NCBI GenBank assembly: GCA_024167805.1
Contig: CP099988.1
Coordinates: 2,541,001-2,605,000 of the forward strand
DNA: 64,000 bases
DNA from: Methanobacterium sp. ERen5
GTDB lineage: Archaea > Methanobacteriota > Methanobacteria > Methanobacteriales > Methanobacteriaceae
Reading direction: 5' to 3'
Made by a program: the position numbers and the translations under genes. Under the pieces are notes generated by a model. That model searched no databases and was not told where the DNA came from. It saw nothing but the letters and a program-made list of their open reading frames with translations. Of the stretch, positions 42,613 to 52,213 are shown piece after piece (within the stretch, counting starts at the first letter, position 1; each line of letters opens with the position of its first letter).

Positions 42613-43076
42613 AAAGTATTCCCCAATCTATTCAAAGTTTCATGATTTAAAATCTGGATAAAGCACAGCCTCGATGAATTGCCTAAAACGTCACATATAT
42701 ACTCGTGGTTTTAATTGGTAACCACTTCAATTTATTTATAGGATATTCATCTTAAATTTCATATCATCTTTAATATGAAAGTATATTAATATTGAAATTA
42801 TTAAATGTTTTGTTCGTAATCTTATAAAATGTAATTAAACTCCCTCACGACGGTTATGTACTTAAAAATATGATTTTAAAGTACTTATAACCATGTGAAC
42901 AAATTTAACAAGATTAATTAACACCACAGGGTAATTTTCATGTTTATCATTCCATAGTTTTGGGCTTTAATATTTTTTTAGAAAGTTTTAGACCAGGGAC
43001 CATTTCCTTTGTTAAACTTTTCAATAACTGATTTTATGCTGTTAATTGGTTGAGCACTTTTTAGATGATTTAAGGA
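42613..43076. other. Promoter region of the roadblock/GTPase block
   Basis: No gene seen. A TATA-like stretch (GTATATATG on the minus strand) near 42694-42703 lies about 85 bases before the roadblock ATG. The rest is AT-rich sequence after the pilin-like gene. Confidence 0.45.
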
Positions 43077-43570
43077 TTAGATCCATTCTATGTTGGAAGT
43101 TGTGATGATGTAATGGTCCGAAAATGCGGGGTTGTAGTAAATATTGGTCATATTATCTGTTTTAAATGCTTTGCAAATATTTTTGCGGACGTAGTAATTG
43201 ATTCTATCTCCTAAACAGTCTCTTTCTACTTGGGTCATCTGGTCCTGTGTTGATGCTCTGACCTTTATCAATATTTTTGTTTTTTGATAGTTACTGTCGT
43301 AGCCCTTGTTCAACCATTTCGTGTCGATGTAAACGGTTTTTGAGCAGGTTTTTAGCCGGGGATAGGATTCAGTATATTTTTTAAATTTTTCAGATGGTAA
43401 ACTGCCAGAGAATCCAGTACAATTCCTTCAGTAACTCCATTTCTTGCTGCTGTCATTACTGTGTTGAGTTCTATTGCTTCGAAACTGGCATGTGTAAATA
43501 GGATGGTGGTGATTATTCCAATTCCCATTATCAATATGAACTCTGCACTTATCTGTCCATGTTTATCCAA
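43077..43570 (-). CDS. Pilin-like protein with class III signal peptide (frameshifted)
   Basis: The N-terminus M-D-K-H-G-Q-I-S-A-E-F-I-L-I-M-G-I-G-I fits the archaeal class III (Q-x-S-x-E-F type) signal peptide, in which a prepilin-like peptidase cuts before Gln. About 163 residues after repair. The frame stops at 43352; adding one base to the run at 43399-43401 gives A-V-L-P-S-E-K-F-K-K-Y-T-E-S-Y-P and continues to 43077 with several Cys. The TTG at 43568-43570 is preferred over the TTG that abuts AAGGAGG. Probable subunit of a surface filament or secreted pseudopilin. Confidence 0.7.
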
Positions 43571-43575
43571 TCCTA

Positions 43576-44019
43576 TCAAACCTCCTTAACAACGATCCAT
43601 GTGTTTTTAAGCGTGTCCTTTGTGCTCGTGATGTTGTAGGTTGTATCGGGTTTCATTGTTACCTGTAGATCCCTCAAGTAATCTGAACCTGTGACTCTCA
43701 TCAAACTCAGATGGGAGTAACTAGTCTTTCCATTTACAAATATATACAAACCCGAAGAGTTGAAGTGGACATAGTAATACTCATGAAATATGGTTCTGGG
43801 CGTTCTGTAGATTGTGTAATATCCGGGCCCATTTGAATGGGTTGTTTCTATTTGTTGAGCTATATTTTCCCCTAATGCTCTGGCTTCTGATGCTTCTTCA
43901 ATAGTATTCACTGTATCAATTCTGATGCTTATTATATTGATAAAACTAGTTATTAAGATAATTAAAACTAAAAATGCTATGAGAGCGTCGGCTGATAACC
44001 AGCCTTTTGAATCCATCAT
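43576..44019 (-). CDS. Pilin-like protein with class III-type signal peptide
   Basis: 148 residues. M-M-D-S-K-G-W-L-S-A-D-A-L-I-A-F-L-V-L-I-I-L-I resembles a class III signal peptide with a single N-terminal hydrophobic helix, followed by an extracellular domain (H-E-Y-Y-Y-V-H-F-N-S-S-G-L-Y-I-F-V-N-G). Its stop overlaps the ribosome-binding region of the second pilin-like gene, so they are one unit. Upstream in-frame codons to 44148 would run into the divergent gene and are rejected. Confidence 0.65.
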   Translation of the reverse strand: MMDSKGWLSADALIAFLVLIILITSFINIISIRIDTVNTIEEASEARALGENIAQQIETTHSNGPGYYTIYRTPRTIFHEYYYVHFNSSGLYIFVNGKTSYSHLSLMRVTGSDYLRDLQVTMKPDTTYNITSTKDTLKNTWIVVKEV

Positions 44020-44094
44020 ACTTACGTTAATGTTATTTAGTATTAAACCCATATTAATACTAACCTTGTGACAAAAAAATTTGGAGGTGTTTGA

Positions 44095-44655
44095 ATGATG
44101 AATACTGAAAAATTTGATCTGGTTGTAAAGTTCAACAGTTCGAACCAATGTAACGAAGGATCAATATGTGATACATATGAACAAATCGATGAAATAGAAG
44201 GAATCGATGAAATAGAAAGTGCTTTAACCCGTAAAGATCCTGAACTTTACATTAAAGAATCTGAATCAATCGATGTGGTACTTGTTGAACTAGGAACAGA
44301 TTCTCAAGAAGCCGCTAAGTTACTTAGGAATTCTAATCCCCGCATAGTTTCCACTGTTATTCCAATTAGAAGAGTGGTAAAAACTGATCTCAGGGAAATA
44401 GGTCGTAACCTTAAGGAACTGGCCATAAAAGAAATGGAACCTGGTGATAATTTTACAGTTGAAACATCTGTTATATCCCATAAAACAATAGAATCCGCTG
44501 ATATTTTGGAAAAGGTTGAAGATGAGCTCAAAGTAATTAATATGAACTTTGATGAAACTGATCCCAAATGGAAAATTTATGTGGAAGTAATAGGTGAAAG
44601 TACGGGATTAAATATCTTAAAATCTAAAGAATCCATTCTTTGCATGTCCAATTAG
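44095..44655 (+). CDS. THUMP domain protein
   Basis: 186 residues. The segment from about residue 85 (V-I-P-I-R-R-V-V-K-T-D-L-R-E-I... F-T-V-E-T-S-V-I-S-H-K... W-K-I-Y-V-E-V-I-G-E-S-T-G) has the THUMP pattern, an RNA-binding fold used by tRNA-modifying enzymes. No catalytic domain is present, so it may act as an adaptor in the manner of TAN1 in tRNA acetylation. GGAGGTG lies five bases before the ATG. Confidence 0.75.
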   Translation: MMNTEKFDLVVKFNSSNQCNEGSICDTYEQIDEIEGIDEIESALTRKDPELYIKESESIDVVLVELGTDSQEAAKLLRNSNPRIVSTVIPIRRVVKTDLREIGRNLKELAIKEMEPGDNFTVETSVISHKTIESADILEKVEDELKVINMNFDETDPKWKIYVEVIGESTGLNILKSKESILCMSN

Positions 44656-45052
44656 GAATATTTATTAAAATTAATCACGTCCACTATTAAAATTAATCAC
44701 GTCCACACTTAAAATCCATAAAAAAACAGAATAGAACTGAATATGTTACATGCAAGAACCTAATTACTTTAAAGTGGTCATTAATAGGATAACTAAATTA
44801 TAGGACTCTTTTTTAAATATGTAGGGGTGGGAAATTTAATTTTTTTAATTGGCTCATTCATCTGAGTTTACATATTACTATTTTCTAAATATTTAAAACT
44901 AAAGAGCTGATTCAACTTAATCAAATAGAACCTAATTTTTAATGGTTGGAGTAAAAGCGAGTTTATTTGGTTTGTAGGGAATTTAAAAAAAATGGATTTG
45001 CCATGTGTTTTACATGGCTTTTTGCTTAAATGTGAACTTTTCTTTGTTACTT
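44656..45052. other. Intergenic region with a tandem 22-bp duplication
   Basis: No gene seen. It contains two copies of a 22-bp unit at 44664-44706 directly after the THUMP gene. Confidence 0.45.
44664..44706. repeat. Two tandem copies of a 22-bp unit
   Basis: ATTAAAATTAATCACGTCCA plus CT occurs at 44664-44685, and the first 21 bases recur at 44686-44706. The CACGTCCAC core stands out from AT-rich surroundings. Confidence 0.8.
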
Positions 45053-45877
45053 TTAAGCTTTGACTAGGTAAACTTGTGATCCTGAGGCTTTACATCTTCC
45101 ACAGTTACAGAAATCTGCATCACATTTGGAACAAGTCCATTCACCTTCGTATGTATGTTTAGGGTTGTACTTTAAACAGTTGTATGAATGACAGAATGGA
45201 CAGTAGTCCTTCCATTTTCCGCCTGTTTTGTACCATCCTTTTGAGCATGAATTCCAACCGTAGGCTGTGACTGTTTTTATATTAGATTTGCTCACTGAAT
45301 TAGATTTGACTGTGTGAATTTTAAGGCCCTGTGTGGCTATTATCTTTTGGAACTCTGAGATAGTTATCTTTTTAGCTCCAAATGAAACTGTAGTGGGTAA
45401 TCTGTTGTTTTTGTTGTAAAAACTCTGTACACGAGATATTCCATCCTTCATCTGTGCCTTGCTTATAGGTGACACAGTGAATGTGTATCTTAAAATTTGA
45501 TTCCCATTTCCTGAACTGTCAGTTACTGCGTTGGAATGTATTATCCAGCTGTATTTAGTGCTTGTGGATAATGCATTTTTCGATGTTATTGTGAGTGTGT
45601 TCCCGTTAACTGTTGTTTTAACAGGTTTTAACTTTCCATTAGCACTTAGTTCTACTGAACCTGCGCCGGATTTGATTTTTTCATTAAAATTAACTTTTAT
45701 TGTAACTTTTTTTGATTTGTCACTCAGCACCACGCTGTTGTTTACAGGGTTTACCGATTTGACCATTGGTTTTGCTTTATCTGTAGTAACGTTAGTAGCT
45801 GAAGCAAAATTTACATTCAAGACAAGTGCTAACCCGAATAGTAGGAGCACTGATAAGAATAATTTTCGCTTAATTAT
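45053..45877 (-). CDS. Exported pseudomurein-binding protein with Ig-like and cysteine-rich domains
   Basis: About 275 residues. A signal peptide (K-R-K-L-F-L-S-V-L-L-L-F-G-L-A-L-V-L) is followed by a bacterial Ig-like domain of the Big_5 type (V-K-S-V-N-P-V-N-N-S-V... N-F-N-E-K-I... Y-T-F-T-V-S), a pseudomurein-binding repeat (A-Q-M-K-D-G-I-S-R-V-Q-S-F-Y... L-P-T-T-V-S-F-G) and a C-terminal domain with about ten Cys (C-P-F-C, C-S-K-C, C-N-C-G-R-C) that probably binds metal outside the cell. The only upstream ATG adds 27 odd residues; GGAGG at 45882-45886 points to ATA 45875-45877 or ATT 45872-45874 as the start. Confidence 0.8.
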   Translation of the reverse strand: MIKRKLFLSVLLLFGLALVLNVNFASATNVTTDKAKPMVKSVNPVNNSVVLSDKSKKVTIKVNFNEKIKSGAGSVELSANGKLKPVKTTVNGNTLTITSKNALSTSTKYSWIIHSNAVTDSSGNGNQILRYTFTVSPISKAQMKDGISRVQSFYNKNNRLPTTVSFGAKKITISEFQKIIATQGLKIHTVKSNSVSKSNIKTVTAYGWNSCSKGWYKTGGKWKDYCPFCHSYNCLKYNPKHTYEGEWTCSKCDADFCNCGRCKASGSQVYLVKA

Positions 45878-46558
45878 ACCGCCTCCATGTCCGGTTCTTC
45901 CAAACAAGTTTATTACTGTCTGGAACAATGGACTTACCACTACATCATTCATGAACACATATAAAGGTTGTGGTTCAAAATCTAAAAAACACGTTCTAAT
46001 AGTCTTTTTTTTAATTTAAAGCTGTCTTAAAGGTTTTTATATTGAGCTACTGTGATGGGGCTTTGTACAAACTTATCTTGAGTAAATATCCCCTAACCAT
46101 TCCCTATTTAACTAGAATGGGAATAACCATACATCGTATCCAAGTTACATATTATTCCAACATGGGAACATATGGGGCATAGACTTTAAACTGGTATTAA
46201 AACCTGAAATAACCTTTTATATTGGCTTAAGTTATGACTAATTCCTTCAATTTAATATCCAACTCTTTAGGCTTAATATTGTAGATCTGACATTAATTGA
46301 GGTTTTTTCAAAGAAATTACTCATTTTTTCTGTTATTTATGATCCAACTTGATCCCAAAAAAATTCTGTAAAACATTATATGAATTATAGAAATATCTAA
46401 ATCATATTATGTCCAGAATTTGAATATTAATACTAAGTTTGAGTTTTAACAAATTCATATATCTGTAACCCATGAGATTTTAGTGTAGATCTTAGTTCAA
46501 TACCTCAAGATATGGTTGTTCATATACTTTCTAAGTAAATAATGGATGGTTATTTATT
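45878..46558. other. Intergenic region
   Basis: No gene seen. An ATTCCC/GGGAAT inverted pair lies near 46103-46127. The rest is AT-rich promoter-type sequence for the two divergent genes. Confidence 0.4.
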
Positions 46559-47047
46559 ATGTACAAAATATTCGTATTTAACGGCGGAGTATACAGATTT
46601 GAAGAATTAGAGGAGTTTGTAGAAGATTCTGGAGGTTTAATACTTCGTAGGGATGATTTTCATGTTAGCCGTGGAGTTTACTTCATTGCCCAAGAGGTTC
46701 ATGTCATCATAATAGCCCCTGGAGAATTGACAGAAGATCTCCTAACAATCACAAGGGATCTCAAGGGAGAAATCGAAGTCCTCGAAGTAGAGTACCATGA
46801 CAAAGTAAATATGGTATCATTACTTCCCATCTACAATATTTTAAGCAGAATCAATGGATGGGCTGATGTTTCAAAAGTTGAAGAGCTGTTGGAATGTCCT
46901 TGTGTGGATGGTGTGTGTCAGGAATTCCAGAAAAGTTCTTGCATCGAGGATGTGGAAAAAACCCTTGAGGCATTGTCAAATATGGAAATTGCAGAACATA
47001 GAGAAATTGACGGCGTAACTGAGTACCGACTCAAAGTCAATGATTAA
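46559..47047 (+). CDS. Conserved-looking protein of unknown function
   Basis: 162 residues, no signal peptide. The N-terminal half (M-Y-K-I-F-V-F-N-G-G-V-Y-R-F-E-E-L) is a mixed alpha/beta domain. A small Cys cluster C-P-C-V-D-G-V-C near residue 113, followed by a helical C-terminus, suggests metal binding. No ribosome-binding site, so possibly leaderless. I do not recognise the family, but length and composition look like a real gene. Confidence 0.65.
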   Translation: MYKIFVFNGGVYRFEELEEFVEDSGGLILRRDDFHVSRGVYFIAQEVHVIIIAPGELTEDLLTITRDLKGEIEVLEVEYHDKVNMVSLLPIYNILSRINGWADVSKVEELLECPCVDGVCQEFQKSSCIEDVEKTLEALSNMEIAEHREIDGVTEYRLKVND

Positions 47048-47120
47048 AAAAAGGTAATGAAATGATTGTAAATTTTGACAATCATTCAATTTCTCACGTT
47101 TCGTTGTTATTTTCTGCGTT

Positions 47121-47789
47121 TTATTCAATGGGAGACTTGATTTCCTTCTTTCTTAAAATCCAGATTGTGATGACGATTAGTATTAGTATGATATGCCATG
47201 TTGGGAACACGAAAACTGTGTTTTTGCTGGTTAAATTTTGATCTTGTGCATCTCTACCGTAGTGTATGTTACTTTCTACTGTGTAAAAACCCATATCAAA
47301 GAATCCTGGTGTCCATTGACTTTTAAATGGATAATTATCTCCAGGATACACCGTTCCATTGGTACTCTTAAGCCTCTTATTTTCAAGGAATCCTTTCACT
47401 GTTAATTCATTGTTCATTTTAGCCTGCACTGTACCGTTATTTTTAACTGGATATACTAGATTTCCCGGCATTAAACTCAGAAGAATTGGTGTTGCATTGT
47501 GACTTACCATGGATAATGATTCTGTTATGGGTCCAGGGTAACCCACTTTTATTGGAACAACCAGTGCTGTTGCCTGTGTTATATGTGCACTAAACACTCT
47601 TATAATCCCAAACATATAAACAAAAGAACCATTGTTTGTAATTTTGGTGTAACTAGCTAAAATCAGGGTGAATATAATTACACAGTAACATAATTTAAAA
47701 AAATAATCCTCCAATGTTGAGAAGACTTTAAAGAAGATTTGTAAGGTGTTAATTCGGATAAAACATGTTTTCAATACTAATTTGTTCAT
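47121..47789 (-). CDS. Membrane-anchored extracellular protein of unknown function
   Basis: 222 residues. An N-terminal hydrophobic segment (YCVIIFTLILASY) and a C-terminal one (HIILILIVITIWI) followed by R-K-K-K flank an external beta-rich domain of about 150 residues. This layout fits a cell-surface protein held by its C-terminus. The ATG at 47787-47789 follows AGGTTGG; an upstream in-frame Met would add 15 residues. Confidence 0.55.
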   Translation of the reverse strand: MNKLVLKTCFIRINTLQIFFKVFSTLEDYFFKLCYCVIIFTLILASYTKITNNGSFVYMFGIIRVFSAHITQATALVVPIKVGYPGPITESLSMVSHNATPILLSLMPGNLVYPVKNNGTVQAKMNNELTVKGFLENKRLKSTNGTVYPGDNYPFKSQWTPGFFDMGFYTVESNIHYGRDAQDQNLTSKNTVFVFPTWHIILILIVITIWILRKKEIKSPIE

Positions 47790-47868
47790 GGTGTACCAAC
47801 CTATTATTCGTAAATTATAACTGCAATAAGCCACATATTAATGGTATAGGTTGCGTGGAGGTGATCGT

Positions 47869-48108
47869 ATAAAAGATGTACCAAAAAATGAAATGACCAT
47901 GATCAAATGTATCTGTGCTACCTGCCCCTCTTATACTAAATGCATGGATAGTGGTGATCTGGGAGTTTTCTGTTCTATTGGGGATGCAAAAAAGTGTTTA
48001 CAAGATTTAGAAGGTTGTTTATGTCAGGAAGATTGTTCAGTTTCATCTGAATACAATTTTTCAAGTAAGTACCATTGTAACGAAGGTTCTGCAAAACAAC
48101 AAATATAA
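47869..48108 (+). CDS. DUF2769 family cysteine-rich protein
   Basis: 79 residues. The Cys pattern C-I-C-A-T-C-P-S-Y... C-M-D-S-G-D-L-G-V-F-C-S-I-G... G-C-L-C-Q-E-D-C-S-V ending Y-H-C-N-E-G-S is the DUF2769 signature, a small probable metal-binding protein common in methanogens. The only canonical upstream start, TTG 47851, lies before a perfect GGAGGTGAT (47857-47865). Three bases after it is ATA 47869-47871, the same spacing seen for the GTG of the 56.2-kb membrane gene. I therefore take ATA as the probable start; an ATG at codon 9 is the alternative. Confidence 0.75.
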   Translation: MKDVPKNEMTMIKCICATCPSYTKCMDSGDLGVFCSIGDAKKCLQDLEGCLCQEDCSVSSEYNFSSKYHCNEGSAKQQI

Positions 48109-48321
48109 ACACCTTTACATATCTTTTTTTAACCCACATATCAATGACAAACGAAGCTTTGATCCGGGGTTAAAAAAATTTGAAGCATTAAAATTGTGGG
48201 ATACTTACTTATCATTCAAATATTCATCCCTTAACAATAAACAGCTAGGGATTAGTTTAATCAGACATTAAAAGAAAGTACAAAACACTCGCTTGTTTTA
48301 AGATAATCGGAGGTTTTATAT

Positions 48322-48555
48322 TTGCCTTATGAAAGCATTAACGATTTACCTGAGGGTGTGAAGGATAATTTACCAAAACATGCCAAGGAAATATTTAAAG
48401 AAGCATTTAACAAAGCATGGGACGAGTATAAAGAACCTAATGACAGGAAGGACAATGTTTCGAGGGAAGAAACTGCATTTAAAGTTTCATGGGCCGCAGT
48501 AAAACAAGCTTACCATAAAAATAAGGCAGGTCATTGGATACCAAATACTGACTAG
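48322..48555 (+). CDS. chaB: ChaB family protein
   Basis: 77 residues. M-P-Y-E-S-I-N-D-L-P-E-G-V-K-D-N-L-P-K-H-A is the ChaB signature, followed by an E-x-x-A-F-K-V-S-W-A-A-V-K helix and a W-I-P tail. ChaB is named as a cation-transport regulator in E. coli, but its role in archaea is unproven. TTG start seven to eight bases after GGAGG. Stands alone. Confidence 0.85.
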   Translation: MPYESINDLPEGVKDNLPKHAKEIFKEAFNKAWDEYKEPNDRKDNVSREETAFKVSWAAVKQAYHKNKAGHWIPNTD

Positions 48556-48668
48556 TTAATTCATAGCAAAATAAATTCCTAAGAGGATTTTTTTAAATAC
48601 GGTGCAATAATAGCTTTTTTTATTAGTTACTAATTTGAATCTAATAATTTAAACCAGGAGGTTAAATA

Positions 48669-49673
48669 TTGTCTTATAAAATGTATGATGAAATGTTGGA
48701 ACAGTCATTGTCACTTCAAAATACTCTGAAGGCAGAAAAGAGTCATATGGTTGAAATTGCTGATTCAATGAAGGAATTTGACAATTTATACATGGTTGGA
48801 TGTGGAAGCTCACTATCAACATGTTACAGTGCACGTGATGCATTTCATATGGTATCAGATAAAACTGTGGATGTCTCTACAGGCTACGAATTTTATTTCA
48901 ACAAAAAATTAGATGATTATAACTCCGCTGTAATATTAACATCCCAATCAGGTGAAACAGCAGACACTGTTGCAGCAATGAAAAAAGCAAAGGAAAATAA
49001 TATTCACACCGTTGCAATTACAAACGAACCAGATAGCAGCATGGTGAAGTTTGCTGACGACGCTGTTATAACGCACTGCGGACATGAAACAGCAATTCTG
49101 GGTACTAAAACCTACTTAACACAGTTACTTTCCCTCTACTATTTACTGTTTAACATGGAATCAACTGATGAGTTCAAACCTGTTGTTAAGGATCTAGAAA
49201 GATTACCTTCGGTCATTGATTACATGGTAAGATCCACAGAATCTGATAACAGAGAACTTGCAAAGGAGTACAGTGATCATGAAATGTTTTATGCCATGGG
49301 AAGTGGTCCTAACTATGGATTGGCCTATAAATTTGCTATGACCATGCTCATGGAAGGTGCTCTTAAACATGCCTGCCCCCTGTACTCTGGAGAATTTAGA
49401 CACGGGTTAATTGAAAGAGCTGAAAAGAATGTTCCAATTGTGTACCTCGATGCAGACTATCCTGGGGATGAATCCACTAAAAAATCCTTGGAATTTGGTG
49501 AAAAATTAGGTGTTAATAATATACACTACAAACTCGAGGATTACTCTAACATCAACGAACTTCTTTCTCCATTCGTACTGGTTGTGCCATTAGAATGGTT
49601 CACTTACTACCTTGCACACTACAACGAAGAAGATCCTGGAAGCACAAGACACATTGGCAAGGTTCGATACTAA
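48669..49673 (+). CDS. SIS-domain aminotransferase/isomerase-like protein
   Basis: 334 residues with two SIS (sugar isomerase) domains: the first contains G-C-G-S-S-L-S-T-C and [11 protein letters not shown] near residues 43-100, the second A-M-G-S-G-P-N-Y-G. This matches the isomerase half of glucosamine-6-phosphate synthase and AgaS/FrlB-type sugar-phosphate enzymes; the glutaminase half is absent. TTG start seven bases after AGGAGG. Probably acts on a phosphosugar; substrate unknown. Confidence 0.85.
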   Translation: MSYKMYDEMLEQSLSLQNTLKAEKSHMVEIADSMKEFDNLYMVGCGSSLSTCYSARDAFHMVSDKTVDVSTGYEFYFNKKLDDYNSAVILTSQSGETADTVAAMKKAKENNIHTVAITNEPDSSMVKFADDAVITHCGHETAILGTKTYLTQLLSLYYLLFNMESTDEFKPVVKDLERLPSVIDYMVRSTESDNRELAKEYSDHEMFYAMGSGPNYGLAYKFAMTMLMEGALKHACPLYSGEFRHGLIERAEKNVPIVYLDADYPGDESTKKSLEFGEKLGVNNIHYKLEDYSNINELLSPFVLVVPLEWFTYYLAHYNEEDPGSTRHIGKVRY

Positions 49674-49815
49674 AAAAATAAATAAAAGTATTCCTTTCAA
49701 TTTTTTTTTACATAGATTAATTCAATCCTTTCAGAGTTTTCTTACAAATAAAATAAGGTTAAGTGTGGGGGTTCTCCTTGTTGGTGTGTTGATATCTTTT
49801 TTTAGGCAGATTTTT

Positions 49816-51276
49816 TTATTCTAGTTTTGTAGGCTCCCTCAGTATATCCAGGAAGAAATTTATTTCATACATTCTTATTCCTCTGAGAACTAGCATGATA
49901 AGCAGATATATTATAAAAGAGCCTAACATTGATAGCAGAATGTAGATCAGTCCATGGGGATCTATAAAAATTAACATCAACGTGATGATTATGGATGCAG
50001 TCATGGCTTTAAATATGAATTTGTAATAGAAGTTGCAGCGTATGAACTTGAATGCGTAGTAGCTTGTGAGTGTGAATGCAAAGATGTATGCTCCTAAAGT
50101 AGTCAAAGCCACACCTATTATTCCGTACATATATCCAAGGGAGATTGCAAGTATTAAATTAATAATTGCAGCTATTATCCATATATTACCCGTTAGTTTA
50201 GTTTTATTTTCAAGGACGATTATTTGGGTTACAATTCCATAGAGTCCATAAAAAATACCTCCAACAGCCACGATTGGTGTTATTAAGTAACCCTGGGATG
50301 CTATTTCCGGAGTTGATAACACTAAAAGAAGATTTTTTGAGAGTACTGTTAAAATAAAAGTAGCTGGAATTGCCACCACCAAAAATAGTTTTATGGAATG
50401 ATTCAAGTAACGTCTTATATTCCCTACATCTCTTTCAGCATGATATCTTGCTAAAATAGGCAGTAAAATTGTGAAAAATGGAGATAGTAGGACGGAAATC
50501 AAACTCCCCAACAAGAAGCCGCCGGAGTAAAACCCAACTGCAGGTAAACCTATTAAGTATCCTATTATGTAACGATCACTGGCATCCAAGATAAATGTTG
50601 AAAGGTTGCTTGGTATGGTTGGTATTCCAAAATTCAGGTACTGCCAGATATTATGAAATTTTGGAAATGAAAATCCAATCATCTTCACAACCATTGAGAA
50701 CATGATGACAAATACTATAATTTGGGTTATTAATATGCCTATTATTGCCCCTAATATTCCATAGCCTTGGGTAACAAATAATGCCACTATAAACACTGTT
50801 AAATATGCTTGGGCCGTTATAAAAAATGAGTATAAGTTGTTTCGTCTGAAGGTTCTGAATATATCATAACTCAGCATGATAAAAGCCGTGAAAAATATTG
50901 TTACAGGCAGTATTATGGCCACTGCAATGTTACTGTCAAACAAGAATTTTGATAATGGTCCTGCAAAAATGAATAGTACGAATGCCAATGCTAAATTTAC
51001 CAACCCTATCATGAAAGTTATTGAATAGAAGGATTCTTGTATGGTTTTATGATCCTTTGTAGCGGACATGTACCTTACAAATGTATAGGGCAGTCCAAGT
51101 ATAGTTATGGCCGGTAAAATAGCCATGGTTGTGGTGAATTGTACAAATACTCCGTAATTTACTATGGAAAGATTATTTGTAAGAAATGGAAGTAAAACCA
51201 GGGGGCTTATACTGGCTAACAGGGAAGATAATCCTAACAATGACACCTTCGATACAAAAGCTTTCAAATCTTCCAA
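49816..51276 (-). CDS. Polysaccharide/oligosaccharide flippase (Wzx/MATE-like)
   Basis: 486 residues with about 14 hydrophobic segments, the expected size and topology for an O-antigen-type flippase that moves lipid-linked sugars across the membrane. P-L-V-L-L-P-F-L-T-N-N-L near the N-terminus is typical. TTG start eight bases after GGGGG. A membrane protein gene follows upstream on the same strand, 34 bases away. Confidence 0.85.
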   Translation of the reverse strand: MEDLKAFVSKVSLLGLSSLLASISPLVLLPFLTNNLSIVNYGVFVQFTTTMAILPAITILGLPYTFVRYMSATKDHKTIQESFYSITFMIGLVNLALAFVLFIFAGPLSKFLFDSNIAVAIILPVTIFFTAFIMLSYDIFRTFRRNNLYSFFITAQAYLTVFIVALFVTQGYGILGAIIGILITQIIVFVIMFSMVVKMIGFSFPKFHNIWQYLNFGIPTIPSNLSTFILDASDRYIIGYLIGLPAVGFYSGGFLLGSLISVLLSPFFTILLPILARYHAERDVGNIRRYLNHSIKLFLVVAIPATFILTVLSKNLLLVLSTPEIASQGYLITPIVAVGGIFYGLYGIVTQIIVLENKTKLTGNIWIIAAIINLILAISLGYMYGIIGVALTTLGAYIFAFTLTSYYAFKFIRCNFYYKFIFKAMTASIIITLMLIFIDPHGLIYILLSMLGSFIIYLLIMLVLRGIRMYEINFFLDILREPTKLE

Positions 51277-51310
51277 ATAACCGTCCCCCTGGGAAAAATT
51301 AGCAAACCAG

Positions 51311-51799
51311 TTATTTTACATTAGATGGGTGAATGTAAGAAAAATTTTCAGCCATGTAACTACCTAAAAACCCCAATACAAATCCAATCATAGTTAAAGG
51401 TATGACGTAAGCTAAAAATACTAAGGGAACTGTTGCAACTCCAATCAGGCTTTGGAATTGGGAAAATATTGGAAAGCTTATGCCTCCCATTGGATATGCA
51501 AACATCATTGTTATTACTATGAGTGAAATACCTGCAAATCCTCCATATATACAGTTCTTCTTAGCTAACATGAATGATGTTACAATTCCTGAACTTAAAA
51601 GTGACACAAACAACAAGGTAGTAGACATTAAAACCGATGCTAAAACAGTTTGTGTTATAAAATCGGTGTTGTAAACTGTGATGTATTCAACAGGATTCAC
51701 ACCTGCTAAATTAGAGGCAGATATAAATAATATTCCAACAATTAATCCAGATAATACTGCTAATCCTTTATTATAGGAGTTTAATACTGGAATTTCCAT
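51311..51799 (-). CDS. Four-helix membrane protein of unknown function
   Basis: 162 residues with four hydrophobic segments (about 14-33, 47-72, 80-102, 120-147). GAGGTG six bases before ATG 51797-51799 fixes the start. It lies just before the flippase in the direction of transcription, so the two are probably one unit. Related in style to Methanobacteriales small multi-pass proteins, but no family recognised. Confidence 0.6.
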   Translation of the reverse strand: MEIPVLNSYNKGLAVLSGLIVGILFISASNLAGVNPVEYITVYNTDFITQTVLASVLMSTTLLFVSLLSSGIVTSFMLAKKNCIYGGFAGISLIVITMMFAYPMGGISFPIFSQFQSLIGVATVPLVFLAYVIPLTMIGFVLGFLGSYMAENFSYIHPSNVK

Positions 51800-51944
51800 G
51801 GTACGCACCTCTTATTCTTTGATTTCATGTAATACATATGTCTTTGATGTTATTAAAAACTGATCTTCACAAAATAATTCCATGATGCTCAAGGCTTAGT
51901 TTCAAAAAATAAAGAGATAAAAATAGAAACCAGTTCGTTCTATT

Positions 51945-52132
51945 TTATCTTTGTCCAAATGCCTTTGAAACATCTATTGGAGAGGAAAATTCTTTCCCCG
52001 GCAGATCTTTAATCTCCTCTATAACTTCCTTTTTGCATGGTTACTTTTAGCTTGTTTAACCAAATCCTGTCTAGATGCTGGATATTTAATACCTTTAGTA
52101 GCATGTTCCAATTCTGCTGCACTTACTGTCAT
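51945..52132 (-). CDS. DUF2795 domain protein (frameshifted, missed by simple ORF calls)
   Basis: About 62 residues after repair: M-T-V-S-A-A-E-L-E-H-A-T-K-G-I-K-Y-P-A-S, then Q-D-L-V-K-Q-A-K-S, and in the next frame K-E-V-I-E-E-I-K-D-L-P-G-K-E-F and a V-S-K-A-F-G tail. This is the DUF2795 pattern. One base is missing in the T5 run at 52030-52034. AGAGGGTG lies six bases before the ATG. Function unknown; family members often neighbour stress genes, as here (hemerythrin next door). Confidence 0.7.
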
Positions 52133-52213
52133 AATTTTCACCCTCTTAAATTTTGATTTTTTTGTTTTCAAGACAATTCCCACTTTTTATAAATATTAAT
52201 TGACTTTAGAGTA

